Notes: a model not told the origin generated them from the sequence alone. DNA of 64,000 nucleotides from Intestinirhabdus alba (GCF_009711095.1 NZ_WMJZ01000014.1:58095-122094), one strand, 5' to 3'; counted from the stretch's first letter, positions 33,411 to 43,771 are shown. Translations and numbers: made by a program.

Positions 33411-34175
33411 TTAGTTCAGGGCTTTTTTCAGATGTTCAGCCAGTTCCGCGATGGCTTCCGGCGAGTCGTTATCCAGGATGATGTGCTGACGCGCTTGCTG
33501 CGGCGGCACCCTGATCTCCACCAGCTCCGCAAGCGATGCCGACGGCTGCCAGTCAATATCGCTGGCCTGCCACGGATGAACGGGCTTTTTGCCCGCCCCG
33601 AGAATGGCCTTCATCGAGGGGATACGCGGGGCGTTGATGTCGGAGGTCACGCAGAGGACGGCGGGAAGCGCCAGCTCGATAACCTCGATCTCGTCTTCCA
33701 GCGAACGCTCAATCACAATACGGTCGCCCTGCCGCTCGATGCGGCTGACGGCGTTGAGCGTCGGCAGCTGCAGCATCTCGCCGACCAGCAGCCCCACCTG
33801 CTGGGCATAGAGATCGCCGGAGCCTTCGCCAAAGATCAGCAGATCAAAGGTCATCTTCCGCGCCGCGGCGGCCAGCGCCAGGGCGGTGTCTTTCGGCAGC
33901 GCGTGTTCGAGGCGGGCATCCTGCACCATATAGAGCGCGTCCGGTCCACGGGAGAGAACGTCTTTGCGCACCTTTGAGTTTTGCAGCAGCGAGCCGCCGG
34001 CGGTCAGCGCGGCAATTTCGTCATCACCCGTGGCCAGCTGCGCCGCGGCTTCCAGCGCATTGAGGTCAAACTGGCTAATCTTCGCCCCGGCATTGTCAAA
34101 ACTGAGCGTATGTTCGGGGGTGATCACAATGTCCTGTTCTTCAGGCACCAGCTTAAAGCAGGCTATTATTTTCAT
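33411..34175 (-). CDS. ydiQ: Electron transfer flavoprotein beta subunit YdiQ
   Basis: 254-residue ETF beta-type protein (FixA family), partner of YdiR. I start it at MKIIACFKLVPEEQDI, the E. coli start; the open frame runs 57 codons further 5' into the regulatory region. Family features include FGEGSGDLYAQQVG and the DINAPRIPSMKAILGA signature near the C-terminus. It is the first gene of the operon and is divergent from ydiP, its likely regulator. Confidence 0.93.
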   Translation of the reverse strand: MKIIACFKLVPEEQDIVITPEHTLSFDNAGAKISQFDLNALEAAAQLATGDDEIAALTAGGSLLQNSKVRKDVLSRGPDALYMVQDARLEHALPKDTALALAAAARKMTFDLLIFGEGSGDLYAQQVGLLVGEMLQLPTLNAVSRIERQGDRIVIERSLEDEIEVIELALPAVLCVTSDINAPRIPSMKAILGAGKKPVHPWQASDIDWQPSASLAELVEIRVPPQQARQHIILDNDSPEAIAELAEHLKKALN

Positions 34176-34511
34176 GATATCTCCAGTGTGTCGCGTGCCG
34201 GAGGGGGTAAAACGGGCCATCCCCGGCATTGGCGAAAGGTATAATGAGGCTGGAGGTAGTGTGCGACAGCAGGGCCTTTTTTTTCGACAGGGCAATCTGT
34301 TTTCGTTACCAGGAATCTTGCAAAAAAAATGGGATCGACAGTGCAAAAGGCGTCTTCACGCGGTTATTTTGCGGTACATACCTTATTATCTTGCACATCG
34401 GGAAAATAATCTTGTTTTAACCCGGGAAAACGCGGTTGTATAACCGCCGTGTGCGCTTTATTTTATCCCCATTCAGCTATGCAGAATTTCTGTTTGCTTG
34501 TGGAGGTTGTC
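34176..34511. promoter_or_regulatory. Divergent ydiQ/ydiP control region
   Basis: 336 bases without a gene between the divergent ydiQ operon and its AraC-family neighbour. It is AT-rich in the middle. I could not point to a clear CRP, FNR or AraC-type site by eye. Confidence 0.5.
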
Positions 34512-35402
34512 ATGTATCAATGCTGTTTTGATAATGTCGCGGAAGCGCTATTTGAGCCTGGAAAAACGCCACGGATTTCCCGTTTTGTTATTAGCGACGA
34601 TCCGAAGTGGGAGTCAGGGCATCACGTTCACGATAATGAAACCGAACTTATTTACGTTAAGAAAGGGGTCGCCAGATTTATTATTGACTCTTCGCTGTAT
34701 ATGGCGCACGCCGGCGATATCGTGGTGATTGAGCGCGGGCGGCTGCACGCGGTGGCGTCAGACGTGAACGCGCCGGCGACGACCTGGACCTGCGCGCTGT
34801 ATGGCTTTCAGTTTCCGGGCTGGGAGGAGAATCAACTGCTGCAGCCGCACTCCTGTCCGGTCGTGGCGGTCGGGCAGGGGGAAGCGGTGATTAAAAGTAT
34901 TTTTAACGAACTGGGGATGCTGCTGCCGCAGAGTAAAAATGGCCTTGCCTCGTCGGTTTGCGACGCTTTTGCCTGCGTATTGACCGTTCTGTTCCATGAA
35001 AACTTTAAAAATGCTTACCGTTCAGAGCAGGGGTTCATTAAAAAAGATATTCTGATAAAAGATATTTTGCTGTACCTGAACAATAACTACCGTGAAAAAA
35101 TCACCCTTGAACAGCTGTCAAAAAAATTCCGCGCCAGCGTCAGCTATATTTGTCATGAATTCACCAGGGAGTATCATATTTCACCCATTAACTATGTGAT
35201 CCAGCGGCGCATGACCGAAGCAAAATTTGCGTTGACCAATACCGACGCCTCGCTGGCGGAAATATCCTGGCGGGTAGGGTATGAAAATGTCGATCATTTT
35301 GCCAAGCTGTTTTTGCGCCACGTCGGCTGCCCCCCAGGCGACTACCGCCGCCAGTTTAAAATTCGCCTCGTCGGGCCGGAGAACCTGACCGCCGAGGTCT
35401 GA
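34512..35402 (+). CDS. ydiP: AraC-family regulator YdiP
   Basis: 296-residue transcription factor. The N-terminal cupin-like sensing domain (about 1-150, with VHDNETELIYVKKG and VIERGRLHAV) precedes a C-terminal AraC DNA-binding domain with two helix-turn-helix units (ITLEQLSKKFRASVSYIC and LAEISWRVGYENVDHFAKLF). The start at MYQCCFDN has a TGGAGG site; 21 upstream codons of open frame lack support. Its place between ydiQRST-fadK and ydiFO suggests it controls both. Ligand unknown. Confidence 0.92.
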   Translation: MYQCCFDNVAEALFEPGKTPRISRFVISDDPKWESGHHVHDNETELIYVKKGVARFIIDSSLYMAHAGDIVVIERGRLHAVASDVNAPATTWTCALYGFQFPGWEENQLLQPHSCPVVAVGQGEAVIKSIFNELGMLLPQSKNGLASSVCDAFACVLTVLFHENFKNAYRSEQGFIKKDILIKDILLYLNNNYREKITLEQLSKKFRASVSYICHEFTREYHISPINYVIQRRMTEAKFALTNTDASLAEISWRVGYENVDHFAKLFLRHVGCPPGDYRRQFKIRLVGPENLTAEV

Positions 35403-35456
35403 CCGCGGCTTACCCGTCCCGCACGGCAGGACGGGTAAGGCGTTCCCGCCGCGCCG

Positions 35457-36608
35457 TTACCGGCTCTGGTAATCTTTCAGGATCTGTCGACCCGCCACGT
35501 AAATCATAATCTCATCGGTGCCGCCGCCGATGCGCTCGCAGCGGACGTCGCGCCAGAACCGCGAGACGCGGGCTTCGTCGGTATAGCCCAGCCCGCCCAT
35601 GATCTGGATGGCGTCGTCAATTACCTCCATGGCGCTGCGCGCGCAGTGCAGTTTCGCCAGCGCGGCGCTGGTGCGCAGCGACTCCTGCCGATCCGCCTGC
35701 CAGGCCACCTTCAGCACCATGTTGCGCATGTTTTCGACTTTAATGGCCATCAGCGCCAGCTTCTCCTGGATCATCTGGTTATGACCAATGGGCTTGCCGA
35801 AGGCAATACGCTGGTTGGCGTAGCGCGCGGCGTCTTCAAAGGCGCATTCGGCAAAGCCGGTGCTGCGCGCGGCGTTGATCAGGCGCTCCATTTCGAAGTT
35901 GTACATCACGTTGAGGAAGCCCATGCCCTCTTCGCCAACCATGTCGCTCTCTTCTACCTCGACGTTATCGAGATAGACCTCGCAGGTGCTCAGCATGTGC
36001 CAGCCGATTTTGTGCAGCGGGTTGATGGTGATCCCCGGCTTGTTGGATTCCACCCACCACAGGGTAAAGGCTTTTTTCGGGTCCTTCGGCTGCGGATCGC
36101 GCGCCAGCACCAGCATATAAGGGTACTCTTTCGCCCCGGTGATAAAGGTTTTCTGCCCGTTCAGGTAGACCTTACCGTTTTTGCGGACGTAGCTGGTCGT
36201 CGCGCTGTTGTTGTCCGAACCGGCCCCCGGCTCCGTTAAGGCCAGCGCGTAGGCCGGATCGCCCGTCTCCAGCGTGCTCTCTGCGGTTTTCCGTAGCTGC
36301 TCCGGAGAGCCGAAGCGGCGCATGCTGTGGATACACTGTCCGTTAGTGATCAGGAAGGCCGGCGCGCCGCATTTTGACACCTCCATCAGCGCCAGCATCT
36401 GCGTCACGTAGTCCGCCGGAATACCGCCAAACTCCTCCGGTACGCCGAGCAGAGAGATGCCGTTTTCGGCAAGGGCGCGCATAAATTCTCGCGGATAGGT
36501 GCCGTTCTGGTCGCAGGTGCGGAAATACTCCTCGGGAAAGCTGCTGGAAATCAGTTCGCGAATGCTGGCCAGCAGCAGCTCCTGCTCTTCGGTTAAAGAA
36601 AAGTCCAT
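35457..36608 (-). CDS. ydiO: Acyl-CoA dehydrogenase YdiO
   Basis: 383-residue flavin-dependent acyl-CoA dehydrogenase. Motifs include LTEPGAGSDNNS near the flavin, the Q-IMGGLGYTDEARVSRFWRDVR segment and the C-terminal GTDEIMIYVAGRQIL. It probably oxidises short acyl-CoA (or runs in reverse on enoyl-CoA) and exchanges electrons with YdiQ/YdiR. It follows ydiF after 12 bases on the same strand and is convergent with ydiP. Confidence 0.93.
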   Translation of the reverse strand: MDFSLTEEQELLLASIRELISSSFPEEYFRTCDQNGTYPREFMRALAENGISLLGVPEEFGGIPADYVTQMLALMEVSKCGAPAFLITNGQCIHSMRRFGSPEQLRKTAESTLETGDPAYALALTEPGAGSDNNSATTSYVRKNGKVYLNGQKTFITGAKEYPYMLVLARDPQPKDPKKAFTLWWVESNKPGITINPLHKIGWHMLSTCEVYLDNVEVEESDMVGEEGMGFLNVMYNFEMERLINAARSTGFAECAFEDAARYANQRIAFGKPIGHNQMIQEKLALMAIKVENMRNMVLKVAWQADRQESLRTSAALAKLHCARSAMEVIDDAIQIMGGLGYTDEARVSRFWRDVRCERIGGGTDEIMIYVAGRQILKDYQSR

Positions 36609-36620
36609 CGTGGTGCTCCT

Positions 36621-38216
36621 TTAATGGGTTGCGTCGGGCAAAACAAAGCCCATGGCGGCGTCGATAAATAATCTTTCGTCCATCAGCTTCAGGTCGGGTG
36701 AAATAACCGGTAAGAAATCCATGTTGTCGAGAACGTCTTTTTGCAGATCCACGCCGGGGGCGATCTCGACTAAGTGCAGGCCGTCTTCTTTCAGGGTGAA
36801 GACCGCCCGTTCAGTGATGTAGCGCACGTCGAGGCCGCGTTCGAGGGCAATTTTGCCGTTGAAGGTAATTTCAGGCAGCTCGCGGATAAACTTCTTGACC
36901 CGGCCTTCCTGGCGGATGGTTAATTTTCCGTCGCCAACCTCGGTTTTCAGGCTGCCGGCGGTTAACGTGCCGCAGAAAACAATTTTTTTGGAGGTGGCGC
37001 TGATATCAATAAAGCCGCCGGTGCCCATAATTTTGCCGTTGAATTTATGCACCCCGACGTTGCCGTGGCTGTCCACTTCGGCAAAGCTCAGATAGCACAC
37101 GTCGAGGCCGCCGCCGTGGTAAAAATCAAATTGCGAGGTCATATCCAGAATGGCGCGGGTGTTGACGTTGGCACCGAACGCCACGCCCTGGGAGGTGATC
37201 CCGCCAACCGGGCCGGTTTCCACCGTCAGCACAAAATCGTCGGCGCAACCCTCTTCGCGGGCCACCAGCCCGATGCCGTCGGCGATCCCGACCCCGACGT
37301 TGCCTACCGCGCCCTTGCGCATCTCAAACAGCGCGCGGCGGGCCACCAGCTTGCGCTGGGTCAGCGGCAGGGGAGGCTGAGCGCCATCGTCGAGGGTAAA
37401 GTCGCCGGAGATAAAGCGGTTCACCGGGGCACCGCCGTAGAGCTGCGTCTGGTCGGGATCGACCACCACGATATCCACCAGGTAGCCCGGTATGCGCACC
37501 GCCTTCGGATGCAGGGTCGCCTTTTTAACCCTCTTCTGCACCTGCATGATCACCAGACCGCCGTTGTTATGCACCGCCTGGGCGATCGCCAGCGCGTCCA
37601 GATACATCACTTCGTCTTCAAAGGTGGCATAGCCTTCGCTGTCGCAGGTGGTGGCGCGAATAAACGCCACGTCGGGAGCGATGGCCTTATAGTAGAGGTA
37701 CTCTTTATTATCTATTTCAACCAGCTTAATCAGATCTTCTTTAGTTAGCGCGTTCAGCTTACCGCCCTGCTGGCGGGGATCGACAAAGGTGCCGATGCCG
37801 ATGTCGCTCAGAATGCCGGGCTGGTGGGCGGCGGCGGCGCGCAGCGTCTGGGTCAAGACGCCCTGCGGGTAGTTGTAGGCGACAATTTTATTCTGCTCCG
37901 CCAGTTCGGAAATGCGCGGCGACTGCCCCCAGTGACCGCACAGCGCCCACTTCACCAGGCCCTCCTGGGCCAGCGGGCTGATGCCGCGTTCGGCGCGGTC
38001 GCCAAGCCCGGTGGGGCTGATAAGGGATAAATTACGCGGGGTTCCGGTTTGTTGATATCTTTCGGCCAGGGCGGTAATTAAGGCGGTGGCTTCGAGAATT
38101 CCGCCGCCGGCACCTAAAATACACAGGGTGGATTCATCCTTTATATAATTTATCGCGTCCGGTGCCGAAAGTACGGGCACGCGGCCATCAACACGGGGTG
38201 GCGTTTCGTATTTCAT
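36621..38216 (-). CDS. ydiF: Acyl-CoA:acetate CoA-transferase YdiF
   Basis: 531-residue family I CoA-transferase in which the two usual subunits are fused. It moves CoA between acetate and short acyl groups. The oxyanion-type glycine motif LGAGGGILEA lies near residue 35, and the catalytic glutamate is in VETGPVGGITSQG around residue 330. It is first in the ydiF-ydiO pair, which with ydiQRST-fadK makes a complete set for acyl-CoA activation, transfer and oxidation. Confidence 0.93.
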   Translation of the reverse strand: MKYETPPRVDGRVPVLSAPDAINYIKDESTLCILGAGGGILEATALITALAERYQQTGTPRNLSLISPTGLGDRAERGISPLAQEGLVKWALCGHWGQSPRISELAEQNKIVAYNYPQGVLTQTLRAAAAHQPGILSDIGIGTFVDPRQQGGKLNALTKEDLIKLVEIDNKEYLYYKAIAPDVAFIRATTCDSEGYATFEDEVMYLDALAIAQAVHNNGGLVIMQVQKRVKKATLHPKAVRIPGYLVDIVVVDPDQTQLYGGAPVNRFISGDFTLDDGAQPPLPLTQRKLVARRALFEMRKGAVGNVGVGIADGIGLVAREEGCADDFVLTVETGPVGGITSQGVAFGANVNTRAILDMTSQFDFYHGGGLDVCYLSFAEVDSHGNVGVHKFNGKIMGTGGFIDISATSKKIVFCGTLTAGSLKTEVGDGKLTIRQEGRVKKFIRELPEITFNGKIALERGLDVRYITERAVFTLKEDGLHLVEIAPGVDLQKDVLDNMDFLPVISPDLKLMDERLFIDAAMGFVLPDATH

Positions 38217-38520
38217 AGTTACTCCAGCAATTATCTGAATAAAAGCGCTGATTTATATATCCGTCATACTTCAGGTTGCCTGTGCGTTGGCGCTGTTCAT
38301 TTCATTTTTTACCGCGGCGGGTTGGTTGGCGCGCCCGGTTATTTTCCGCCGCGCGCGTTCTGCCGCCAGACCGATGCGGTTCGAACCTCTCCGGCAATAA
38401 ACGGATCGTGTTTTTATGCCGCGAGGACGTGCGCCGCCGCAGAATAGTCGGCGCTATTCAGCTCAACGGGATAATTTTTTATTTACGGCGGGGTGAAATA
38501 CCCCACCTTATTTCTGCAAA
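38217..38520. other. Gap with a solo end of the mosaic repeat (copy D)
   Basis: Holds tatatccgtcatacttcagg and ttgcctgtgcgttggc (38256-38292), one end of the mosaic repeat. The remainder has no recognisable partner end. No gene is visible between ydiF and aroD. Confidence 0.7.
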
Positions 38521-39279
38521 TTAAGCCTGATGTAATATCGTTAATACGCTGCGCAGATCGCCAACCGATATTTGCCCCGGAGCGGAGGCTTTTTTCACCG
38601 CGCCAAAGGTGGCAGCGGAACCGAAGGCCTCTCCCGCCAGCCGCGAAATAACCCCGGTTTGCGACATTGACATGGTAATAATCGGCCGATCGGCATACTG
38701 CTCGTGCATCTGCACCGTTGCCGCGAGCAGGGTCAGCACGTCGCTGCGGTTTTCAGGCATCAGGGCAATTTTGGGTATATCCGCTCCCAGAGACTGCATC
38801 TTGCGCAGGCGATTCACTATCTCCTCCGCCGGCGGCGTCTTATGGAAATCATGGTTCGACATCACCACCTTCACGTTATTACCGTGGGCGTGTTCGACGG
38901 CGGCGGCAATCAGCGCGTCGCCGGTCAACAGCTCCAGGTCAATCATATCGACCAGGCCGCTCTCTACCGCCGCGCGGTTGAGCGCCAGATAGTCCTCAGG
39001 CGAGAGGGCCTGCTCACCGCCTTCGTTTGCGCTGCGGAAGGTAAACAGCAGCGGCGTTTCCGGCATGGCGGCTCTGATGGCGCGGAGCGCCTCCAGCACC
39101 GCTTCGGCGGAGGTCGCTGCGCTAAAGTGATCGACGCGCCACTCGAGAATATCGAAGTCGGCGTCACGATAGGCCTGGGCTTCTGATTTTATGCCGGCGA
39201 GATCTTTTGCCATCAGTGAGACGATAATTTTGGGCGCGCCTTCGCCAATCACAAGATTTTTTACGGTTACGGTGTTCAT
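38521..39279 (-). CDS. aroD: 3-dehydroquinate dehydratase, type I
   Basis: 252-residue type I dehydroquinase, third step of the shikimate pathway (3-dehydroquinate to 3-dehydroshikimate). Catalytic His is in [12 protein letters not shown] and the Schiff-base lysine in DIPKIALMP; the substrate arginine is in GVISRLAGE. It is last in the ydiN-ydiB-aroD run (34 bases after ydiB). Confidence 0.97.
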   Translation of the reverse strand: MNTVTVKNLVIGEGAPKIIVSLMAKDLAGIKSEAQAYRDADFDILEWRVDHFSAATSAEAVLEALRAIRAAMPETPLLFTFRSANEGGEQALSPEDYLALNRAAVESGLVDMIDLELLTGDALIAAAVEHAHGNNVKVVMSNHDFHKTPPAEEIVNRLRKMQSLGADIPKIALMPENRSDVLTLLAATVQMHEQYADRPIITMSMSQTGVISRLAGEAFGSAATFGAVKKASAPGQISVGDLRSVLTILHQA

Positions 39280-39313
39280 GGTTTACCTTTTATGAATAAC
39301 GAGTTCTGGCGCA

Positions 39314-40180
39314 TCAGGCCGTGAAACCCATGACCTGTTTAACGTATTCCAGCGGGAACTCTTCGCCGGTCCACAGTTTGAACTGCTCAGCGCCCTGCCA
39401 CAATAACATGCCGTAACCATCTACCGTTTTGCAACCTGCCTGCTGCGCCTGCTGCAGCAGCTTCGTCATGTGCGGGTTATAGACGCACTCGGTGACCAGC
39501 AGTCCGGGGTGCAGCAGGCTGATGTCGCTGACGAGGGACTCATTTTCCAGCGGCTTCATTCCTACCTTCGTGCCGTTGGTCAGAATATCCGCGCCGGCAA
39601 GGGCGTCGGCAAAGGCCTGGCCGTCGGCGATATCGGTAACGGTGACCCGGCAGTCGGTGTTCTCATTCACGCGCCTTGCGAACTCAAGCGCCTTGCTGAA
39701 AAACTCATCCTTCCGGTTAAAGAGCTTAATCTCTTTCATTCCCTCAACGGCGGCCTGGGCACCGATCGCCGTTGACGCGCCGCCGGCCCCCAGCAGCACC
39801 ATGGTTTTGCCTTTGATATCGAAGCCCGTTTCCTTAATCGCGCGGATATGGCCGGTGCCATCGGTGTTATAGCCGCGCAGGTAGCCGTTGTCGTTAACGA
39901 TGGTATTGATGGCACCAACCAGCTTTGCGGCGGGGGAGAGTTCGTCAACAAAGTCGCAGGCCAGCTGTTTGTTAGGCATTGATACGCCGGTGCCGCGCAT
40001 TTTCAGCGCCTTCAGCCCCTCAATCGCCCCGGCGAAGGTGCTGTTGTCCACCTCAAAAGCCATATAGGTGTAGGGAAGACCGGCTTTTTCCAGCGCCTTG
40101 TTCTGCATTTCCGGCGACAGGCTGTGTCTGATGGGATAAGCCATCAGGCCGATCAGTTCGTATTTAGCGGTAACATCCAT
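39314..40180 (-). CDS. ydiB: Quinate/shikimate dehydrogenase YdiB
   Basis: 288-residue NAD(P)-dependent enzyme that interconverts shikimate or quinate with their 3-dehydro forms, a paralogue of AroE. The catalytic lysine is in GVSMPNKQ and the aspartate in YNTDGTGH. The nucleotide site is [11 protein letters not shown] (about residues 129-139). It is sandwiched between a transporter (ydiN) and aroD, suggesting use of imported quinate or shikimate. Confidence 0.96.
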   Translation of the reverse strand: MDVTAKYELIGLMAYPIRHSLSPEMQNKALEKAGLPYTYMAFEVDNSTFAGAIEGLKALKMRGTGVSMPNKQLACDFVDELSPAAKLVGAINTIVNDNGYLRGYNTDGTGHIRAIKETGFDIKGKTMVLLGAGGASTAIGAQAAVEGMKEIKLFNRKDEFFSKALEFARRVNENTDCRVTVTDIADGQAFADALAGADILTNGTKVGMKPLENESLVSDISLLHPGLLVTECVYNPHMTKLLQQAQQAGCKTVDGYGMLLWQGAEQFKLWTGEEFPLEYVKQVMGFTA

Positions 40181-40203
40181 TGCGTGACTCCTTAAAGACG
40201 GAT

Positions 40204-41445
40204 TTAGAGAAAATAACGTTCGCCCAGACGAATATCGTTTGGTGGAATAGTGAACACCCGGTAGTAGCGGATAAAGACGATAATGGCGGTGATAAACGCC
40301 AGCAGCGCAAAGACGAAATCGAGCAGGATGATGTACTGCAGGCCGATCGTGGAGAGATAGCCGGTGATGAGCGGGATGATGAAGTTGGCGACGCCGCCCA
40401 TCATCATATAGATGCTGGTGACCTTAGCCTTACTCTGCGGAAAGAATTCCGACATCACCGATACGCCGAGCTGTAAGATGCCGCCGGCGGCGGAGAAGCC
40501 GATAACGAACGCCCCGAGGTTACACACCAGCGGCGACGGATAGAGGTAGATAACGGCGGCGGCAGCGGTCGCCAGCCCGGCGTTGAAAACGTTAGCCCAG
40601 ACGGGGCGGACCCATTTTTTTAGCAGCGCCGCGAAGATAAAGACGCAAACCAGAGAGCCCATGCTGTACCAGGAGATGGTCTTCAGGGCTTCGGCTTCAG
40701 ACATGCCGCCGAAGGCCACGGCGTATTTTGGCATCCAGACGACGATGACGTAGAAGGTTGAAAATGCGGCGACGCCGAACAGCACCGAAGCCGCGCCCTC
40801 CAGCCACGCCAGCGGCCTGCTGCTCATCTGCGGCAGATCTTTCGCGAGGCTGGCATCCACCAGCTGGCCGGGAAATTTGCTTTTGAGCAGCAGCAGGGTA
40901 ATAAGGACGAACAGAGCGCCGGGAATAATAACCGCGTAGCCGTACCAGATGTGATTGAGCAGCATATAGCTGACGATCATCGGGTAGATCATCTGCCCGA
41001 AGGAGACCATCGCCTTGACCAGAATGACCGCCGAGCCGGAGGCCTTCGGGAAGCACTCCATCAGCGCCGGATAGCCGCCGGTGTCGAGGGCCGAGTTGGC
41101 GATGCCGACGCCGACGGCGAGGGCGAAGGCCACCATCAGGCTGGGGCTGGCGGGAATGCCAAAGAAAAACAGTATATACAGCGCCACGCCCAGCAGAATA
41201 ATAGCCCGGCGGCCGAACTTATCCGACAGCACCCCGAAAAAGAGAATGCTGACCAGTCGCCCAAGGCCAATACCGGAAATTAAATAAGCGATTCCGGCAT
41301 TGTCGGTGGAAAACTGTTGCGCCAGCGAAGTCATATTTTGCGCCAGGCTAATAACGCTGATGCCGTGGAGAAAATAACTGAGGTAGATACAAATAACGGC
41401 CAGAATAAATGGCGTGCGGACAGTCTTGTTTTTAGACATTTTCAC
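40204..41445 (-). CDS. ydiN: MFS transporter YdiN
   Basis: 413-residue major facilitator with 12 predicted membrane spans. The MFS loop 2-3 motif [10 protein letters not shown] is clear, preceded by [14 protein letters not shown]. It begins a tight run with ydiB (23 bases) and aroD, so import of an aromatic precursor such as shikimate or quinate is a sensible inference. The substrate is unproven. Confidence 0.9.
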   Translation of the reverse strand: MKMSKNKTVRTPFILAVICIYLSYFLHGISVISLAQNMTSLAQQFSTDNAGIAYLISGIGLGRLVSILFFGVLSDKFGRRAIILLGVALYILFFFGIPASPSLMVAFALAVGVGIANSALDTGGYPALMECFPKASGSAVILVKAMVSFGQMIYPMIVSYMLLNHIWYGYAVIIPGALFVLITLLLLKSKFPGQLVDASLAKDLPQMSSRPLAWLEGAASVLFGVAAFSTFYVIVVWMPKYAVAFGGMSEAEALKTISWYSMGSLVCVFIFAALLKKWVRPVWANVFNAGLATAAAAVIYLYPSPLVCNLGAFVIGFSAAGGILQLGVSVMSEFFPQSKAKVTSIYMMMGGVANFIIPLITGYLSTIGLQYIILLDFVFALLAFITAIIVFIRYYRVFTIPPNDIRLGERYFL

Positions 41446-41678
41446 AGTTCCATACTGGTAAAATCATTCTTTATTTGCCAGGGAGTATTTGGCAGCTGAT
41501 AAATAATATACTGCGTGCGGTATTTACCCCCTACATAGCATAGCGCTTAAATGACCAGGTATATTGCATACTGAAGTGTGAATATCAGCGAGTTCAGCGC
41601 TGCCCTCGTTCATTTTTACCGTCTGGCCAAACTATATTGCAGCAGCGATGAAGAATATTGCATCCACGGCGGCAATAA

Positions 41679-42893
41679 TTATTCGTTGATCCGCGGACTG
41701 CTTAACGCGCGTTTTATTTCCCGGCGGCTCCGGTAGCCGATAAACAGCGCCAGCAGAAAACCCGCGGCGGCGATAGCGGTATCAAACCACATAATATCGG
41801 CGATGCTTCTTTCCGACAGCCGGGCGGCGATCAGCGGAACGGTGAACGTGGCGATACTTCCCGCGCTGTAGTAGATACCGGTGGCTTTGCCTCTGGCATG
41901 GGGAAAACGCGCCGCCATCAGGGTTAGCCCAATCTGCACCACCCCGCCCGCCGAGGAGAAGCCGATCGTGAAGGCAAACGCCATCACCACCCAGATCTGC
42001 GGATGCAGGCAGACCGTCAGCAGCGCGATAAATGAAATAAAGGTATACAGTATCAGCAGCGTGGTGGCATGGACGGTCCTGCGTACCAGCAGGGCGGTGA
42101 TCAGCACGCACAGCAGCGAGCCGCAGGTATAGATACTGAGCAGCTTAATGGAAAGCGTATAGGGCATACCGGCGACGAACTGGCCGTACTGCGCCAGCCA
42201 CTGGCTGACCAGATAGAAGGTCGCCATTGAGAGGTAGCCGTACAGGGTGTAGCAGGCCAGGTCGATAAGCGAGCAGCGATGTTTGCCCGGCGCGGCGCGG
42301 TCTGCCGGAGCCGCTGTCCGCGCGATGCGTCCGGGGTGGGGCGGAAACGCGCAGCGCAGAAGAAACAGCCCGTTTAAGGTCATTACGGCGGCGGCGATAA
42401 TAAAAGACCAGCCGAACCACTGGCCGCTCCAGACCAGCAGGCTGACGATCAGCGGCAGAATAAACTGTCCGGCGGAGACAAACGCCTTGATTAAAATATT
42501 GGCGGTGCCAGGTGAGGTGGGAAAAGCCTCCATCAGACTGGGATAAGTTCCGGCGTCGAGAAAGCTGTTGGCCATGCCGGCGAGAAAGCCGAAGGCGTAG
42601 GCCATCACCATATTATTCGTGTTAACGATACCGACGAAAAAGGCGAGGTAGCAGATTGTCCCGAGGATAATAAAAGGGCGGCGGCCAAAGCGATCCGATA
42701 ACATGCCGGCGCACAGCAGAACGCTCAGGCGGCCAATACCCAGCGAGGATATCACTACCGACACGCCGGCGGCGTTAGTCTGCCACTGCTGTTCCAGGAA
42801 GGACATATTAAGGCTAATCAGAATAACGCCCATTCCGTGCACCAGGTAATTGAGATACAGCCCCACGGCGGTAGGGAGATAGTTTTTTTTCAT
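41679..42893 (-). CDS. ydiM: MFS transporter YdiM
   Basis: 404-residue major facilitator, paralogous to YdiN, with the same SSLGIGRLSVLL and GMLSDRFGRRPF motifs. I start at ATG MKKNYLPTAV, giving the E. coli length; a TTG nine codons upstream is possible but unlikely. It is separated from ydiN by 233 bases and probably has its own promoter. Substrate unknown. Confidence 0.9.
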   Translation of the reverse strand: MKKNYLPTAVGLYLNYLVHGMGVILISLNMSFLEQQWQTNAAGVSVVISSLGIGRLSVLLCAGMLSDRFGRRPFIILGTICYLAFFVGIVNTNNMVMAYAFGFLAGMANSFLDAGTYPSLMEAFPTSPGTANILIKAFVSAGQFILPLIVSLLVWSGQWFGWSFIIAAAVMTLNGLFLLRCAFPPHPGRIARTAAPADRAAPGKHRCSLIDLACYTLYGYLSMATFYLVSQWLAQYGQFVAGMPYTLSIKLLSIYTCGSLLCVLITALLVRRTVHATTLLILYTFISFIALLTVCLHPQIWVVMAFAFTIGFSSAGGVVQIGLTLMAARFPHARGKATGIYYSAGSIATFTVPLIAARLSERSIADIMWFDTAIAAAGFLLALFIGYRSRREIKRALSSPRINE

Positions 42894-43026
42894 CAATGTG
42901 TGCTCAGTGAACTGGCTCAAAAGGGTTCCCTGGAGCAGGCAAAAGCGCCCGCGCCATAAAATTGCACTGCGTTTTAAAGCAGGAGGTCAGACTATCTGCG
43001 CTGTCCGGAGCGCCATAAAAAGGCGC

Positions 43027-43383
43027 TTAGCACAGACGTTCAAGATCGTGGGCATAAAGTTCAGCAGCGGCGGACTGGTAAATTTTCCAGTCAAGAAAAT
43101 TACCTTCACTATAGACGGCCTGGAAATCCGCGAAAGTAACGAAATAGCGCATCGTATTATTACCAATACGGTTATTAATTTTGTCGATAATGGCGTCAAT
43201 GCGTTTTTTTCGCTGCTGGCGCATCGCGAGCAGCGCGTCGACGATAGCCGGTGGGATCGCCTGCTCTCCGCTTTCCCAACGCAGCCACTCCTCGGTGCGC
43301 GCCCCAGGCGCAATCCAGCGCACGCACTCGGTAACGGACAGGGCGAAAATATGGCGTAAGGCCTGTAGCTCATAGGCATTCAT
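43027..43383 (-). CDS. ydiL: YdiL, conserved protein with HTH-like N-terminus
   Basis: 118-residue protein orthologous to E. coli YdiL. The N-terminal part (NAYELQALRHIFALSV, then WIAPGARTEEWLRWESG) looks like a helix-turn-helix of the DUF1870/XRE type. The C-terminus INNRIGNNTMRYF ... YQSAAAELYAHDLERLC is strongly conserved. A regulatory role is inferred only. The start MNAYELQ gives the family length. Confidence 0.9.
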   Translation of the reverse strand: MNAYELQALRHIFALSVTECVRWIAPGARTEEWLRWESGEQAIPPAIVDALLAMRQQRKKRIDAIIDKINNRIGNNTMRYFVTFADFQAVYSEGNFLDWKIYQSAAAELYAHDLERLC

Positions 43384-43665
43384 AGGTGACGATTTCACTG
43401 TAAAAGGCAATGTAGCATAAATAACATTATTCCCTGCTTTCCGGCTTGAAGAGAGTCACATTATCTCGTGCAATATTATTTGTTATCGTGGTGTGAATTA
43501 AGCCGGAAGGGCGAAAAAAGAAGGGTTAAACTATTTTTCGCTGTCATCAGTGCCGGAAGCAGGGGGCGCGATTTTAATTCTCGGGCGGGAAGTATTCAGC
43601 AGATAATAGCGGCCGGGCGAAGGTGTAATTTTCCGAAAAATGAACTGGAATGGCGTGTTCGGCAT
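43384..43665. other. Gap between ydiL and rprA
   Basis: Contains the ydiL promoter region and a stretch following the rprA terminator. No gene or repeat seen. Confidence 0.4.
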
Positions 43666-43771
43666 AAAAAAAAGCCCATCGTGGGAGATGGGCAAAGACT
43701 ACACACAGCAATTCGTTGTTTCACTCAGGGGATTTCCATGTTTATAAATCAAGTCGTTGATCTATAACCGT
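43666..43771 (-). ncRNA. rprA: Small regulatory RNA RprA
   Basis: About 106 nt on the minus strand, beginning ACGGTTATAGATCAAC and ending in the terminator CCCATCTCCCACGATGGG plus seven or more U residues. In E. coli RprA is Hfq-dependent, induced by the Rcs phosphorelay, and pairs with the rpoS leader to raise RpoS translation. The central single-stranded region (GGAAATCCCCTGAGTGAAAC) matches the E. coli RNA as I remember it. The 5' hairpin keeps its stem with a changed loop. Its place between ydiL and ydiK is conserved. A TATTAT -10 element lies just upstream. Confidence 0.93.
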
